Notes under the pieces: generated by a model | What the model saw: the letters and a program-made list of their open reading frames with translations, nothing else | The model's database searches: none | What the model was told of the DNA's origin: nothing | Shown here: positions 24,964 through 34,690 of the stretch, piece after piece | How the letters are laid out: each line of letters starts with the position of its first letter | How positions within the stretch are numbered: the first letter of the stretch is position 1 | Program-made: the position numbers and the translations under genes | NCBI GenBank assembly: GCA_031271405.1 | Contig: JAISVT010000035.1 | Location: 1-59,067 of the forward strand | Origin: Candidatus Endomicrobium macrotermitis | GTDB taxonomy: Bacteria > Elusimicrobiota > Endomicrobiia > Endomicrobiales > Endomicrobiaceae | Direction: 5' to 3' | Length of the DNA stretch: 59,067 nt

Positions 24964-25983
24964 CTACTTACATACAAACAATATGACTTTTTCCAAAGCG
25001 GATACGGCGTCCGAAGTTCCGGTTTTAATCGCCGTGTCGGCTTTCAATATGATTCTCATGCTTTCTTTTAAGTTTTTCATGCTGTGTTTTTTAAGGTTTG
25101 ACAAAAAAGGGCCCGCAAAAAACGAATGTATCCTTAAAGACGAAGCGGCTTCCTGCGGCGTCATACCCTGCTCTTCGATTTTACTTTTCGCGTCAAGCAT
25201 TCTCCTGACGGCCGAAACTGCGGCGGAAAGGATCATTACGGGTTCTTCGCCTTCCTCAAGAAGTTTTTCCAAAACGAACATCGCCTTTTTCAAATCTTTG
25301 GCTTCCACGTAAGACGACAAAGAATAGGCGTTGACTTCTTTGGTATGTCCGCTTATTTTTTCCAGGTCTTCTTCGGTTATGTCTTTTTTGCCTTTCCCCG
25401 AAAAAAGCGACAGCTTTTCTATTTCGTTCGAAATATTGAACAAATCCGTACCGTTTTCTTCAACTATCCTTGAAATCACGCTAAACGGCGCGGTTTTTCC
25501 TTTTTGGGCAAATTCGCTTCTTATAAATTCCTTGACTTCGTTTTCATATTGTTTGCGGCAGTCAACGGAAACGCACATTTTTGAAGATACCGCATCGTTG
25601 ACAAGTTCTTTCCTTTTGGAAACGGTTTCTTTTTTATAGTTGGAAGGGTAAAGCATTATAAGGCAGGAAGTATCTACGGGATTGTCTATATAACCGCAAA
25701 GCCTTTCGGCGTCCGCGGCTTTGATTTTATGCAGGTCTTTTACGACTACCGTTCTTTTTTCGCTTAAAAAAGGCAGAGTCTGCAAGGCGTTCAGAATATC
25801 TTCGGACGAAGAATCGGCGGCGTAAAAAACTTCTTTATTTAAATCGCCGGCGTCAAGAAAAAATTCGGTTTTTTTAAGGCAGTAGTCTATGAGGTAATTC
25901 TCTTCTCCGGCAAACAAATAGACCGGAGAACTCTTTTTTGAAGATATATGTTTATTGAAATCCTGGATTTTAATCAATGGCAT
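24964..25983 (-). CDS. holA: DNA polymerase III subunit delta
   Basis: SPVYLFAGEENYLIDYCLKK...LPFLSEKRTVVVKDLHK...HPFL-type C-terminal region. Confidence 0.88.
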   Translation of the reverse strand: MPLIKIQDFNKHISSKKSSPVYLFAGEENYLIDYCLKKTEFFLDAGDLNKEVFYAADSSSEDILNALQTLPFLSEKRTVVVKDLHKIKAADAERLCGYIDNPVDTSCLIMLYPSNYKKETVSKRKELVNDAVSSKMCVSVDCRKQYENEVKEFIRSEFAQKGKTAPFSVISRIVEENGTDLFNISNEIEKLSLFSGKGKKDITEEDLEKISGHTKEVNAYSLSSYVEAKDLKKAMFVLEKLLEEGEEPVMILSAAVSAVRRMLDAKSKIEEQGMTPQEAASSLRIHSFFAGPFLSNLKKHSMKNLKESMRIILKADTAIKTGTSDAVSALEKVILFVCK

Positions 25984-26021
25984 TTTTAGAGTTTAAAGTC
26001 ACGGGCGCGAAATTACCGTTT

Positions 26022-26594
26022 CTAAACGGGCACTTTCTTTTCAGAGACGCTTGTCACGGAACCGAAGCCTTTTATTGTCCTCTTGACTATATCTCTTGAG
26101 ACTTTTTCCCAGACTACCGCTCTGGCTTCTTCTTCGGTCATCCCTTCGCCCATAGATACGTCGGTATTTCTGTTTGTAATGTCTTTATATATCTGTATCC
26201 CTTCAATATTGGGTTCCGTCCAAAGCGTGACGTCGTTCTCCCTGTCTATAAAAGAAACGCTGACTATAATCCAAAGTTTATACTGCTCGGCAACCATATT
26301 CACGTCATAAGTCAAAGGCTGCAAAATATATTTTTTTATCGTAGCGGTAAGTATTCCGTTGGCTTCGGCTTCGGTGTTAACCAAAGAAAGCCTGCCGTCT
26401 CTTAAAATCTCATCCGTGACCGCGTTCATAAACTTGGCCTCAAGCCCGAACTGGTTCGTATTATTTATGAAGGGCCTTACGTAAACGTTTTTTATATGTT
26501 CCGGCAGAATCTGGGGAGCAGGGTCATAGATCGACGCGCAGGACGAAAAAACAAACGCCGCGCATAAAGACAGGCAACACATTAATTTATTCAT
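26022..26594 (-). CDS. lptE: LptE-like LPS-assembly lipoprotein
   Basis: lipobox FSSC; NVYVRPFINNTNQFGLEAKFMNAVTDEILRDGRLSLVN..ANGILTATI. Confidence 0.75.
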   Translation of the reverse strand: MNKLMCCLSLCAAFVFSSCASIYDPAPQILPEHIKNVYVRPFINNTNQFGLEAKFMNAVTDEILRDGRLSLVNTEAEANGILTATIKKYILQPLTYDVNMVAEQYKLWIIVSVSFIDRENDVTLWTEPNIEGIQIYKDITNRNTDVSMGEGMTEEEARAVVWEKVSRDIVKRTIKGFGSVTSVSEKKVPV

Positions 26595-26622
26595 TGTTCC
26601 TCCGGTATTACGGCATTAAAAA

Positions 26623-26647
26623 AGCGGCGGGTTTGATTTCCGCCGCT
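26623..26647 (-). terminator. intrinsic terminator after rplS
   Basis: agcggcgg-gtttgattt-ccgccgct with U-run on the minus strand. Confidence 0.8.
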
Positions 26648-26666
26648 CATTCTTAATTTCAAATTT

Positions 26667-27083
26667 TCAGTTTGCCGCCGAAGGCTGAGAAGGCTGTTCT
26701 TTTGCCTCGGATTTGACGGATTTGGCAGAACTTTCTCTCCTTGAAGAGTCCTCGGAAATTCTCGCGGCTTTTCCGGACAGATCTCTTAAGTAATAAAGTT
26801 TGGCTCTGCGCACTTTTCCGCGCCTTGCGACTTCAACTTTGTCGATTCTGGGCGAATTCACGGGAAAAATTCTTTCAACCCCGACGCCGAAAGAAACTTT
26901 TCTTACGGTAAAAGTTTCCGAAAGCCCGCTGCCTTTCATTCTTATGACAACGCCTTCAAAAACCTGTATTCTTTCATTTCCGCCTTCAACGACTTTAAAA
27001 TAAACTTTTACCTGATCGCCCGCTTTAAACGAAACGCCCAGGCTTTTTTTCTGCAATGAATTAACATGATCTAACAATGACAT
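26667..27083 (-). CDS. rplS: 50S ribosomal protein L19
   Basis: [32 protein letters not shown]...[40 protein letters not shown]. Confidence 0.95.
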   Translation of the reverse strand: MSLLDHVNSLQKKSLGVSFKAGDQVKVYFKVVEGGNERIQVFEGVVIRMKGSGLSETFTVRKVSFGVGVERIFPVNSPRIDKVEVARRGKVRRAKLYYLRDLSGKAARISEDSSRRESSAKSVKSEAKEQPSQPSAAN

Positions 27084-27167
27084 TTTGCTTAACTCCCCTA
27101 TTTAAACTGAAGAGCTGAGAGTTGAGAGTGAATAGTTGAGATAAGACAAACCCCGTATCTCCGCTTT

Positions 27168-27887
27168 TCACCCTTCAATTTTCACTCTTGTTTTTATTAA
27201 GTCCGGACGGCGTTTTTTTGTTCTCTCGACAGACTGCAGTTTGCGCCATTCGTCTATTTCTTTATGATTGCCGGACAATAAAACGTCCGGAACTTTGAGC
27301 CCTTTAAAAACCGCGGGCCTCGTATAATGAGGATAATCCAAAAGCCCGTTAAAAAAAGAATCGTTTTTGACCGAATTTTCGTCTTTGACGACTCCCGGAA
27401 TCATTCTTGCCACTGAATCAACCAAAACCATGGCCGGGATTTCCCCTCCGGTAAGGACATAATCGCCTACCGAAATCTCTTCGTCGACAAAATTCATTAT
27501 CCTCTCATCGACACCTTCGTAATGTCCGCATAAAATGACAAGATGTTTGAATCTCGAAAGGTTTTTTACGATTTCGCAGTTTAAAGTTTTTCCCTGCGGA
27601 GACATAAATATGACCAAAGGCTTATTATGAGGATTTTTGTATTCTTTATTCCTTTTTTTTACGCCGGCGCTTTTCAGCGCTTCGTAAAGCGGCTCGGGTT
27701 TCATTACCATGCCGGCCCCGCCGCCGAAAGGCTTATCGTCAACTTTTTTATGTTTGTCTTTAGAGAAAGAACGTATGTCTATAAAATCAATTTCCAGAAT
27801 TTTTTTTTCGCGCGCTTTTCCCAAGATGCTTTCGGTCAAAGGGCCGCGGAACATATCCGGAAATATCGTGAGAATATCAATCTTCAT
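27168..27887 (-). CDS. trmD: tRNA (guanine-N1)-methyltransferase
   Basis: [51 protein letters not shown]; start trimmed from the longer ORF. Confidence 0.95.
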   Translation of the reverse strand: MKIDILTIFPDMFRGPLTESILGKAREKKILEIDFIDIRSFSKDKHKKVDDKPFGGGAGMVMKPEPLYEALKSAGVKKRNKEYKNPHNKPLVIFMSPQGKTLNCEIVKNLSRFKHLVILCGHYEGVDERIMNFVDEEISVGDYVLTGGEIPAMVLVDSVARMIPGVVKDENSVKNDSFFNGLLDYPHYTRPAVFKGLKVPDVLLSGNHKEIDEWRKLQSVERTKKRRPDLIKTRVKIEG

Positions 27888-28191
27888 AAACCGAGTAGCC
27901 GTTGTATTCCGGCAGACCGTCCGCGGATTTTGCCGATGAATAAATATCCGCATAACCGGCCGGGAGAGTAACAAAGATCTTCTTTCTCAAAAAATTAACT
28001 TCTTTTACTATATTTTTTAAAGCCGGGATCAGAATCTCTTCGCTGTCGTATTTCACTACCCAGACATCATTGCTGCCCGTAAGTATAACGTCGGAAAGAA
28101 CTCCCAAACGTTCGCCTGACTGGTCGAAAACTTCAAAACCCAAGATCTCGGATACTTTCCATTTTGTTTCTGCGGTTTGCTTACGCTTCAT
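27877..28191 (-). CDS. rimM: RimM-like protein with only the C-terminal PRC-barrel region
   Basis: [50 protein letters not shown]; position between KH gene and trmD; 104 aa only. Confidence 0.8.
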   Translation of the reverse strand: MKRKQTAETKWKVSEILGFEVFDQSGERLGVLSDVILTGSNDVWVVKYDSEEILIPALKNIVKEVNFLRKKIFVTLPAGYADIYSSAKSADGLPEYNGYSVYED

Positions 28192-28195
28192 TTCG

Positions 28196-28426
28196 TTACT
28201 CTACTATTTCAACGGTAGCTCTCTTATCAAGTTTAGCGGAAGCAGAATTAACGATAATTCTTATCGCTTTTATTATCCGGCCTTCCTTGCCGATAATTTT
28301 GCCTCTGTCTCCGTCAGCTACTTTGAGTTCCAAAACAGTCGCTTTTTCGCCGGCTATCTCCTTAACTTCAACCTGATCCGGATTGTCAACCAACGATTTC
28401 GCAATGTAAAGCACCAAGTCTTTCAT
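28196..28426 (-). CDS. khpA: KH-domain RNA-binding protein (YlqC/KhpA family)
   Basis: 76 aa; KVADGDRGKIIGKEGRIIKAIRIIVNSAS. Confidence 0.9.
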   Translation of the reverse strand: MKDLVLYIAKSLVDNPDQVEVKEIAGEKATVLELKVADGDRGKIIGKEGRIIKAIRIIVNSASAKLDKRATVEIVE

Positions 28427-28463
28427 GAGTTTCCTCCATTATGAAGCGACTACTTTTACCGCG

Positions 28464-28712
28464 TTACTTACTCTCCGCGGGAACTTTTTTTATAAGTTCC
28501 GCAACGGTATCTGAAGCTTTAGCTCCCGTACCGAGCCAGTAATTGACTCTTTCCATATTAACGTTGAGTTTATTGTCTTTGGCGATAGGGTCGTACTGTC
28601 CCAAAATTTCAATAGGTTCTCCGTCTCTTTTGGCCCTCTGGTCAATAGCAACAACTCTGTAATAAGGTCTTTTTGGTTTGCCTTTTCTCTGCAAACGTAA
28701 TTTAACTGCCAT
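28464..28712 (-). CDS. rpsP: 30S ribosomal protein S16
   Basis: MAVKLRLQRKGKPKRPYYRVVAIDQRAKRDGEPIEILGQYDP. Confidence 0.96.
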   Translation of the reverse strand: MAVKLRLQRKGKPKRPYYRVVAIDQRAKRDGEPIEILGQYDPIAKDNKLNVNMERVNYWLGTGAKASDTVAELIKKVPAESK

Positions 28713-28896
28713 CTTCTTCCTCCGTTTAAGGCTAAACGCCCAATAAATACTGTGAGTTTGTCATTATATACGAATTGTTTTACTTTGTCAAACGCTCTTT
28801 TGCAATTCGCAATTGCCGGCCTGCATGCCTCCAAAATTGCCTTTTCAAGCGGTATTATATATAATTGTTACTCAAATTTGACGGCAAGAGGCTTCT

Positions 28897-31800
28897 ATGA
28901 AGAACGGCTTCGGAAGAATTTTAATTATCATCGTATTAATCGCCATTGTTCTCGGAAGCCTTTTTATAAAGCGCGGCATAATATATTTTCCCAAAATATA
29001 TTCTTTGCCTTTCAATCCTTTTCACTCCTTAATAAATAAGATAAAAGATTCCGGCGCCGCAAAAACGGATGCCGGCGGCATTTTCCGCGTTCAGTCTCCG
29101 GACATAACCGATTATTACGAAAACGAAAAAGGCGAATTGAAATCCGCCGATCCCGATCCCATATTATTTTCGGCCGATTCGTCTGCGGCAAATATAGAAA
29201 AAATCGGTTCCGCGCTTGAAAACATAACTATGTCTCCGAAGGCCGAAGGAATCTGGGAATGGAAAAACGAATATACGCTGGCTTTTACTCCTAAAAACGA
29301 CTGGCCTGCCGGAGAAGAGTACAAAATAAAGCTTCCCAAAGACATTTTCAATCCCGAATTTCCGCTGACGCAGTATTCTTATAAAGTATCTACGCCGAAA
29401 TTTAAGGCATATTTGTCCAATTTCAACCTTTTTCAGGATCCGAAAAACCCTAAACTCCGCCAAATTCAGGCTATCTTTTCATTTACGCATACCGTTGACG
29501 AAAAATCATTTGAAAAAAACCTGAAATTCGTTTTAAACAAAAAAGACATTAACTGTACGGTAACCTACGACGCGCTGAAAAGAAACGCTTACGCGGTATC
29601 CGAATACATACAAATACTTGAAAATGACCAGACCGCATCGATAGAGCTGTCTTCCGCAAAAGCCGCTTCTGGAGGCAAAGCCTCGGACAAAATCAAGCAG
29701 TCTTTAGACATTCCGTCTCAGGAAAAATTTTTCAAATTCTCTTCCGTAAGTTCCGTAATAGTAAAAAATGACGACGAAGACTACGAGCAGTTTTTGGCCG
29801 TCAATTTTACCGACGGAGTAAACGTAAAAGAACTGGACGGAAAAACGGAAGCTTATCTTTTGCCGCTCAAAAACCCTTCGGAAGAAAATGAAAATTTTTC
29901 CGAAACCCGCGATGACACCGAAGGCTATTATAACGACGGCGGAGAATATGCCGAACCCGTAAGATATTCGATGCCTTACAGTTACCGGTGGAGCATTTCC
30001 GAAATTACGCCCGAGATACTTGCAATGTCGCAAAAACTGGAACTTAAACTTGCCGAAAATCCGTCCGAAATAAGCGGAAGCTACCTTTACCGGTACGAAG
30101 CTCCGGATTTGGCAAAGAGATATCTGTACGTTTCCGTAAAAGAAGGGATAACTTCGCAGACCGATTTCACGATAAAAAAGCCTTATCGGGCGGTCATAAA
30201 TTCCGCGTCATATCCAAAAGAAGTAAGCCTTATCCCGGACGGCGCCGTTTTGCCGTTAAGTTCCAATGTGCTCACGTTTAAGACGCGCGGAGTAAAGGGC
30301 GTAAAAGCGGACGTCTCCAGAGTAATGCCGTCGCAGATAAACCATCTTATATCCCAGACATACGGAAATTTCGCGCATCCGAATTTTAAAAATGACTATG
30401 ATTTCGACGAAAGCAACATCTCCGTTAAATTTTCAAAAGTAATACCTTTGGCGGTTTCTGTAAGCAAAGCAAACTATTCAAGCCTTAATATGAACGAATT
30501 TTTATCGTCCCAAGGGTCTTCCGGACTGTTTTTTATAGATTTGCAGGCTTATGACCCCGCAATGAACCGCAATGACGGGCCGTCCGACAAACGTTTCATT
30601 TTAGCCACGGATATGGTCATGCTTGTAAAAAAAGACATAACAAACAAACACAGCGTTTTTGTGATGTCTATAAAAAACGGCACTCCCGTTGCCGGAGTAA
30701 AAGTCGAAATCCTCGGCAAAAACGGAATCCCGGTTTTGACCCAGCGCACCAATGCCGAAGGATGCGCGGTATTTTCAAAAGTGGAAGGGTTTCAAAATGA
30801 GAACAGCCCCGTTGCGTACGTCGCGTCAAACGGAAACGACATATCGTTTATGCCTTTTGACAGAAACGACAGGGAAGTAAATTATTCCAAATTCGACGTA
30901 TCCGGAGAATATTCTTCGGCAATATCGAAAGGTCTTAAAGCCTTTATATTTTCCGACAGGGGAATTTACCGGCCCGGAGACGATATAAATTTTGCAATGA
31001 TAGTAAAAGACGAGTCTTGGAGCGACATTTCCGGAATAGCGGTAAAAACGGTTTTAAGCGATCCCTACGGCAAAACGGTATTTGAAAAAACCGTAAGTTT
31101 AAACTCTTCCGGACTTACGGCGGTTGACGGCATCAAAACTTACAATGTCTCTCCTACCGGAACTTACACGCTTGCCGCATACCTTGTAAAAGACGGCAAA
31201 AACGACTCTTTCATAGGAAGCGCGGCGGTAAGGATAGAAGAGTTCAGAACCGATTCAATAAAAGTTTCCGCAAAAATAACGGGAACTTCCGGGACCGGCT
31301 GGACAATACCCGAAGACCTTAAAGCATTGGTGACGGCAAACAACTTTTTCGGCACTCCCGCGCAAAACAGAACGGTAAAAGCGTCGTATTCTCCGGCTCC
31401 GGCGGAATTCAAATTTTCAAAATTTCCGGGTTTTAAATTTCCCGACCCGTACAAACTGTCCGGCAGAAACGCCGTGCAGAATTTGACCGAATACCTTGAA
31501 AACGCCGAAACCGGCGAAAACGGCGAGGCGGAATTCAATTTAAACCTGTCAAAATATTCCGGCGGAACGTACAACCTGTCGTTTGAAGCGGAAGTGTCCG
31601 AAGCAGACAGCGGCAAAAGCGTTTACGCTTACGACAGCGTGAAAATATCGCCTTACAAATATCTTGCGGGATACAAAACGGATTCGAAACTCGAATACTT
31701 AAACAAAGGAAGTTCCGTTTCCGTAAATATTATCGCCGTTGACAACGATTTAAAACGGACCGGCGTAAAAAACCTTAAAGCCAAAATTTTGCGAAAGCAG

Positions 31801-34623
31801 TACATATCGTCTCTGGTAAAACAAAACAACGGAGTTTACAAGTATCAAAGTTCGGTAAAAGAAACTCCCGTAAGCGAGGAGGCTTTCGAGATTCCGGAAA
31901 AAGGCGCAAAGTTTGTTTTAAACACTCTGGAAACCGGAAACTACTCCGTTGAAATTGCCGATGAAAACGGGACTAAAATTCTCGGATTCTCGTATTTCGT
32001 CGCAGGGACGTCAAACAGCGGCCTTAAAATAGAAAAAGACGCAAGCCTTGCGGTAGTTCTGCAAAACGACGACGTTGAGCCCGGTTCGCAGCTCGTTTTA
32101 AATATTACCGCCCCTTATACGGGTTCGGGGCTTATAACCATAGAAAAAGACAAAGTTTACGCTTATAAATGGTTTAAAACGAATACGGCAAGCGCGGTAG
32201 AAAAAATAACGGTCCCGGCAAATCTTGAAGGCAATGCCTATGTAAACGTTTCTTTTATCCGTTCGGCAGACTCCAAAGAAATATTTTCAGTCCCCCATGC
32301 TTATGCCGCGGTCCCTTTTAGAATAAGCCTTGCCGAAAGAAAAATCGCAATAAATTTAAAAACTCCGCAAACCGTAAGGCCCGGAGACGAAATCGAGATT
32401 TCATATAAAACTTCCGCCGCGGCAAAAATTGTGGTTTTTGCCGCGGATCAAGGCATTTTGCAGGCAGCCGGATACCGCACTCCTTCGCCGCTGGATTTCT
32501 TTTTCAAAAAAGCCGCTTTGGAAGTAGCTACTTTTCAAACCGCGGATTTGATTTTGCCTGACTATAAAATAATAAAAGAGGTTTCCGGCACAGGCGGAGG
32601 AGACGGTTTTGAAATGATCGAGAAAAATCTTAACCCGTTTGCAAGAAAACAAGCCGCGCCGGCGGTATTCTGGTCTTCGGTTCTCGATTCTTCGCCGGCA
32701 TATAAAACGGTCAAATATAAAGTCCCGGACTATTTTAACGGACTGCTTAAAGTTATGGCGGTCGCGGCAAGCCCCGATAAAGCCGGTTCTGCCGATAAAG
32801 AAATCGTCGTAAAGTCGCCGGTAATAATTTCCCCCATGGCTCCGCTTGCGGCCATTCCCGGAGATTCTTTCGAAGTAAGCGCGGCCGTTTCAAACAATAT
32901 CGAAGGCTCAAAATCCGCGGCTGTCGAAGTATGGCTTGAAACAGACGGCAAATTTAAAATAATTTCGGGAAACAAACAGACTTTGGAAATAAAGGAAGGC
33001 GGCGAAAAAACCGTAAAATTCGGTTTGGAAACGCTCGATAAATTAGGTTCGGGAGATTTAATTTTCAAAGCCAAATATAAAAATGACGAATACAAATCGG
33101 CTGCCGGCGTAAGCGTTAGGCCGTCAAACGTCTATCAAACCGTAATAAAATCGGGCGTTTCAAACAAATCCAAAATGAAAATAAACGATTTCGCAAGAGA
33201 TATGTACGATGAATATTCCGTCAGGGAAATAGCCGCTTCCCGCAGCCCTCAGATTATTTTTCTTTCCCTGAAAAAATATTTTTCAGCTTACCCTTACGGC
33301 TGCACCGAACAAATAGTAAGTTCGGTTTTTCCGTTCATTTACGGCCCGGTTTCCGGCAGAAAAGGTTTTATAACGGCGCAGGAACAGCAGAAAATGTTTG
33401 ATAACGCCTTGTCAAAAATCCGCGTGAGGCAGCAGAATTCCGGCGGATTTGCTTTATGGGCGGATTCTTCGCCGGCGCATCCCTACACCACGGTTTATAC
33501 GCTGCATTTTCTTACCGACGCAAAGGAGTCGGGCTATCCCGTACCCGCGGACATTCTTTCAAGAGGCAAAAACTGGCTTGAAAACTTCGCTTCCGAACTT
33601 CCCGAAAGTTTTGAAGACGCAAGGCTTAAGGCTTACGCCAATTACGTTCTCACAAGAAACGATTTCGTTACCACAAACAACCTGCTGAGAATAGAAGAAT
33701 ATTTAAACGAAAACCATAAGAAATGGAAAGAAGACATTACGTCCGCGTATATGGCTTCGTGCCATATGCTTTTGAAAGATTCAAAAAAAGCGGACAGCCT
33801 TATAAAAACTTTTAAGCCGGACGCGAAAGACAAATTCATTTTCTATTCGGATTACGATTCCGGTTCGCAGCGCAACGCGGTTTATCTGTATCTTTGCAGC
33901 AGGCATTTTCCGCAAAACCTCAATCCTGACGCTTCGGCTATAGCCGCCGGGCTTGTCAATACGGTTTTAAGCGGGAAATACAATACCGTTTCATCGTCGC
34001 ATATTTTGCTTGCTCTGCTTTCTTACGGAAAAGATCCCGAAAATAAAGATTCCGCCATAAGCATAAGCGTAAAAAATTCCGCCGGGAAGGAAACGGGTTT
34101 AACGTTGACCGCCGACCCTTTTCCGTATTCGAAATTTGAGCCGGACGCAAAGGAATTTATCGTAAATTCCGCGGGTGCCGGTAAAATTTATTACAGCATA
34201 ATACAGCAGGGTTTTGACAAAACCGCGAAATCTTACGCAAACGGACTGGAAATCGCCGCGGATTATATTGACTCAAACGGCGCTTCCGTAAAAACGGCAA
34301 AACTCGGCGACATTTTAACCGTGCGTTTAAGAATAAGGGCAAAATCCGCAGACTCCGTAAGTTTGGCTGCGGTAGATATGCTGCCCGCATGCTTTGAAAT
34401 AATAAGCGGTTCGCAAAGCGGCTCTTTCGACAGTTTCGAAGCCCGCGAAGACAGGATGATTTTTTACGCGCAAGCGGGCAAAAACGTAACGGAACTTGCC
34501 TATAAAGTAAAAACCGTGACAAAGGGAAAATTTACCGTCCCCGGAACATACGCTTGCGGAATGTACGACCCCGAAGTTTCGGCTTTGACAAAACAGGAAA
34601 AATTCGAAGTTACGCCGGAATAA
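28897..34623 (+). CDS. bacterial alpha-2-macroglobulin (YfhM-like)
   Basis: 1908 aa; N-terminal TM anchor; SDRGIYRPGDDINFAMIVKD (MG2-type); thioester motif YPYGCTEQ; followed by pbpC. Confidence 0.92.
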   Translation: MKNGFGRILIIIVLIAIVLGSLFIKRGIIYFPKIYSLPFNPFHSLINKIKDSGAAKTDAGGIFRVQSPDITDYYENEKGELKSADPDPILFSADSSAANIEKIGSALENITMSPKAEGIWEWKNEYTLAFTPKNDWPAGEEYKIKLPKDIFNPEFPLTQYSYKVSTPKFKAYLSNFNLFQDPKNPKLRQIQAIFSFTHTVDEKSFEKNLKFVLNKKDINCTVTYDALKRNAYAVSEYIQILENDQTASIELSSAKAASGGKASDKIKQSLDIPSQEKFFKFSSVSSVIVKNDDEDYEQFLAVNFTDGVNVKELDGKTEAYLLPLKNPSEENENFSETRDDTEGYYNDGGEYAEPVRYSMPYSYRWSISEITPEILAMSQKLELKLAENPSEISGSYLYRYEAPDLAKRYLYVSVKEGITSQTDFTIKKPYRAVINSASYPKEVSLIPDGAVLPLSSNVLTFKTRGVKGVKADVSRVMPSQINHLISQTYGNFAHPNFKNDYDFDESNISVKFSKVIPLAVSVSKANYSSLNMNEFLSSQGSSGLFFIDLQAYDPAMNRNDGPSDKRFILATDMVMLVKKDITNKHSVFVMSIKNGTPVAGVKVEILGKNGIPVLTQRTNAEGCAVFSKVEGFQNENSPVAYVASNGNDISFMPFDRNDREVNYSKFDVSGEYSSAISKGLKAFIFSDRGIYRPGDDINFAMIVKDESWSDISGIAVKTVLSDPYGKTVFEKTVSLNSSGLTAVDGIKTYNVSPTGTYTLAAYLVKDGKNDSFIGSAAVRIEEFRTDSIKVSAKITGTSGTGWTIPEDLKALVTANNFFGTPAQNRTVKASYSPAPAEFKFSKFPGFKFPDPYKLSGRNAVQNLTEYLENAETGENGEAEFNLNLSKYSGGTYNLSFEAEVSEADSGKSVYAYDSVKISPYKYLAGYKTDSKLEYLNKGSSVSVNIIAVDNDLKRTGVKNLKAKILRKQYISSLVKQNNGVYKYQSSVKETPVSEEAFEIPEKGAKFVLNTLETGNYSVEIADENGTKILGFSYFVAGTSNSGLKIEKDASLAVVLQNDDVEPGSQLVLNITAPYTGSGLITIEKDKVYAYKWFKTNTASAVEKITVPANLEGNAYVNVSFIRSADSKEIFSVPHAYAAVPFRISLAERKIAINLKTPQTVRPGDEIEISYKTSAAAKIVVFAADQGILQAAGYRTPSPLDFFFKKAALEVATFQTADLILPDYKIIKEVSGTGGGDGFEMIEKNLNPFARKQAAPAVFWSSVLDSSPAYKTVKYKVPDYFNGLLKVMAVAASPDKAGSADKEIVVKSPVIISPMAPLAAIPGDSFEVSAAVSNNIEGSKSAAVEVWLETDGKFKIISGNKQTLEIKEGGEKTVKFGLETLDKLGSGDLIFKAKYKNDEYKSAAGVSVRPSNVYQTVIKSGVSNKSKMKINDFARDMYDEYSVREIAASRSPQIIFLSLKKYFSAYPYGCTEQIVSSVFPFIYGPVSGRKGFITAQEQQKMFDNALSKIRVRQQNSGGFALWADSSPAHPYTTVYTLHFLTDAKESGYPVPADILSRGKNWLENFASELPESFEDARLKAYANYVLTRNDFVTTNNLLRIEEYLNENHKKWKEDITSAYMASCHMLLKDSKKADSLIKTFKPDAKDKFIFYSDYDSGSQRNAVYLYLCSRHFPQNLNPDASAIAAGLVNTVLSGKYNTVSSSHILLALLSYGKDPENKDSAISISVKNSAGKETGLTLTADPFPYSKFEPDAKEFIVNSAGAGKIYYSIIQQGFDKTAKSYANGLEIAADYIDSNGASVKTAKLGDILTVRLRIRAKSADSVSLAAVDMLPACFEIISGSQSGSFDSFEAREDRMIFYAQAGKNVTELAYKVKTVTKGKFTVPGTYACGMYDPEVSALTKQEKFEVTPE

Positions 34624-34690
34624 AAATAATTGAAAAACGGAATCCGTTTTTAATATTAATATCCGCAATGACTACGCTTCCTTTATAACA

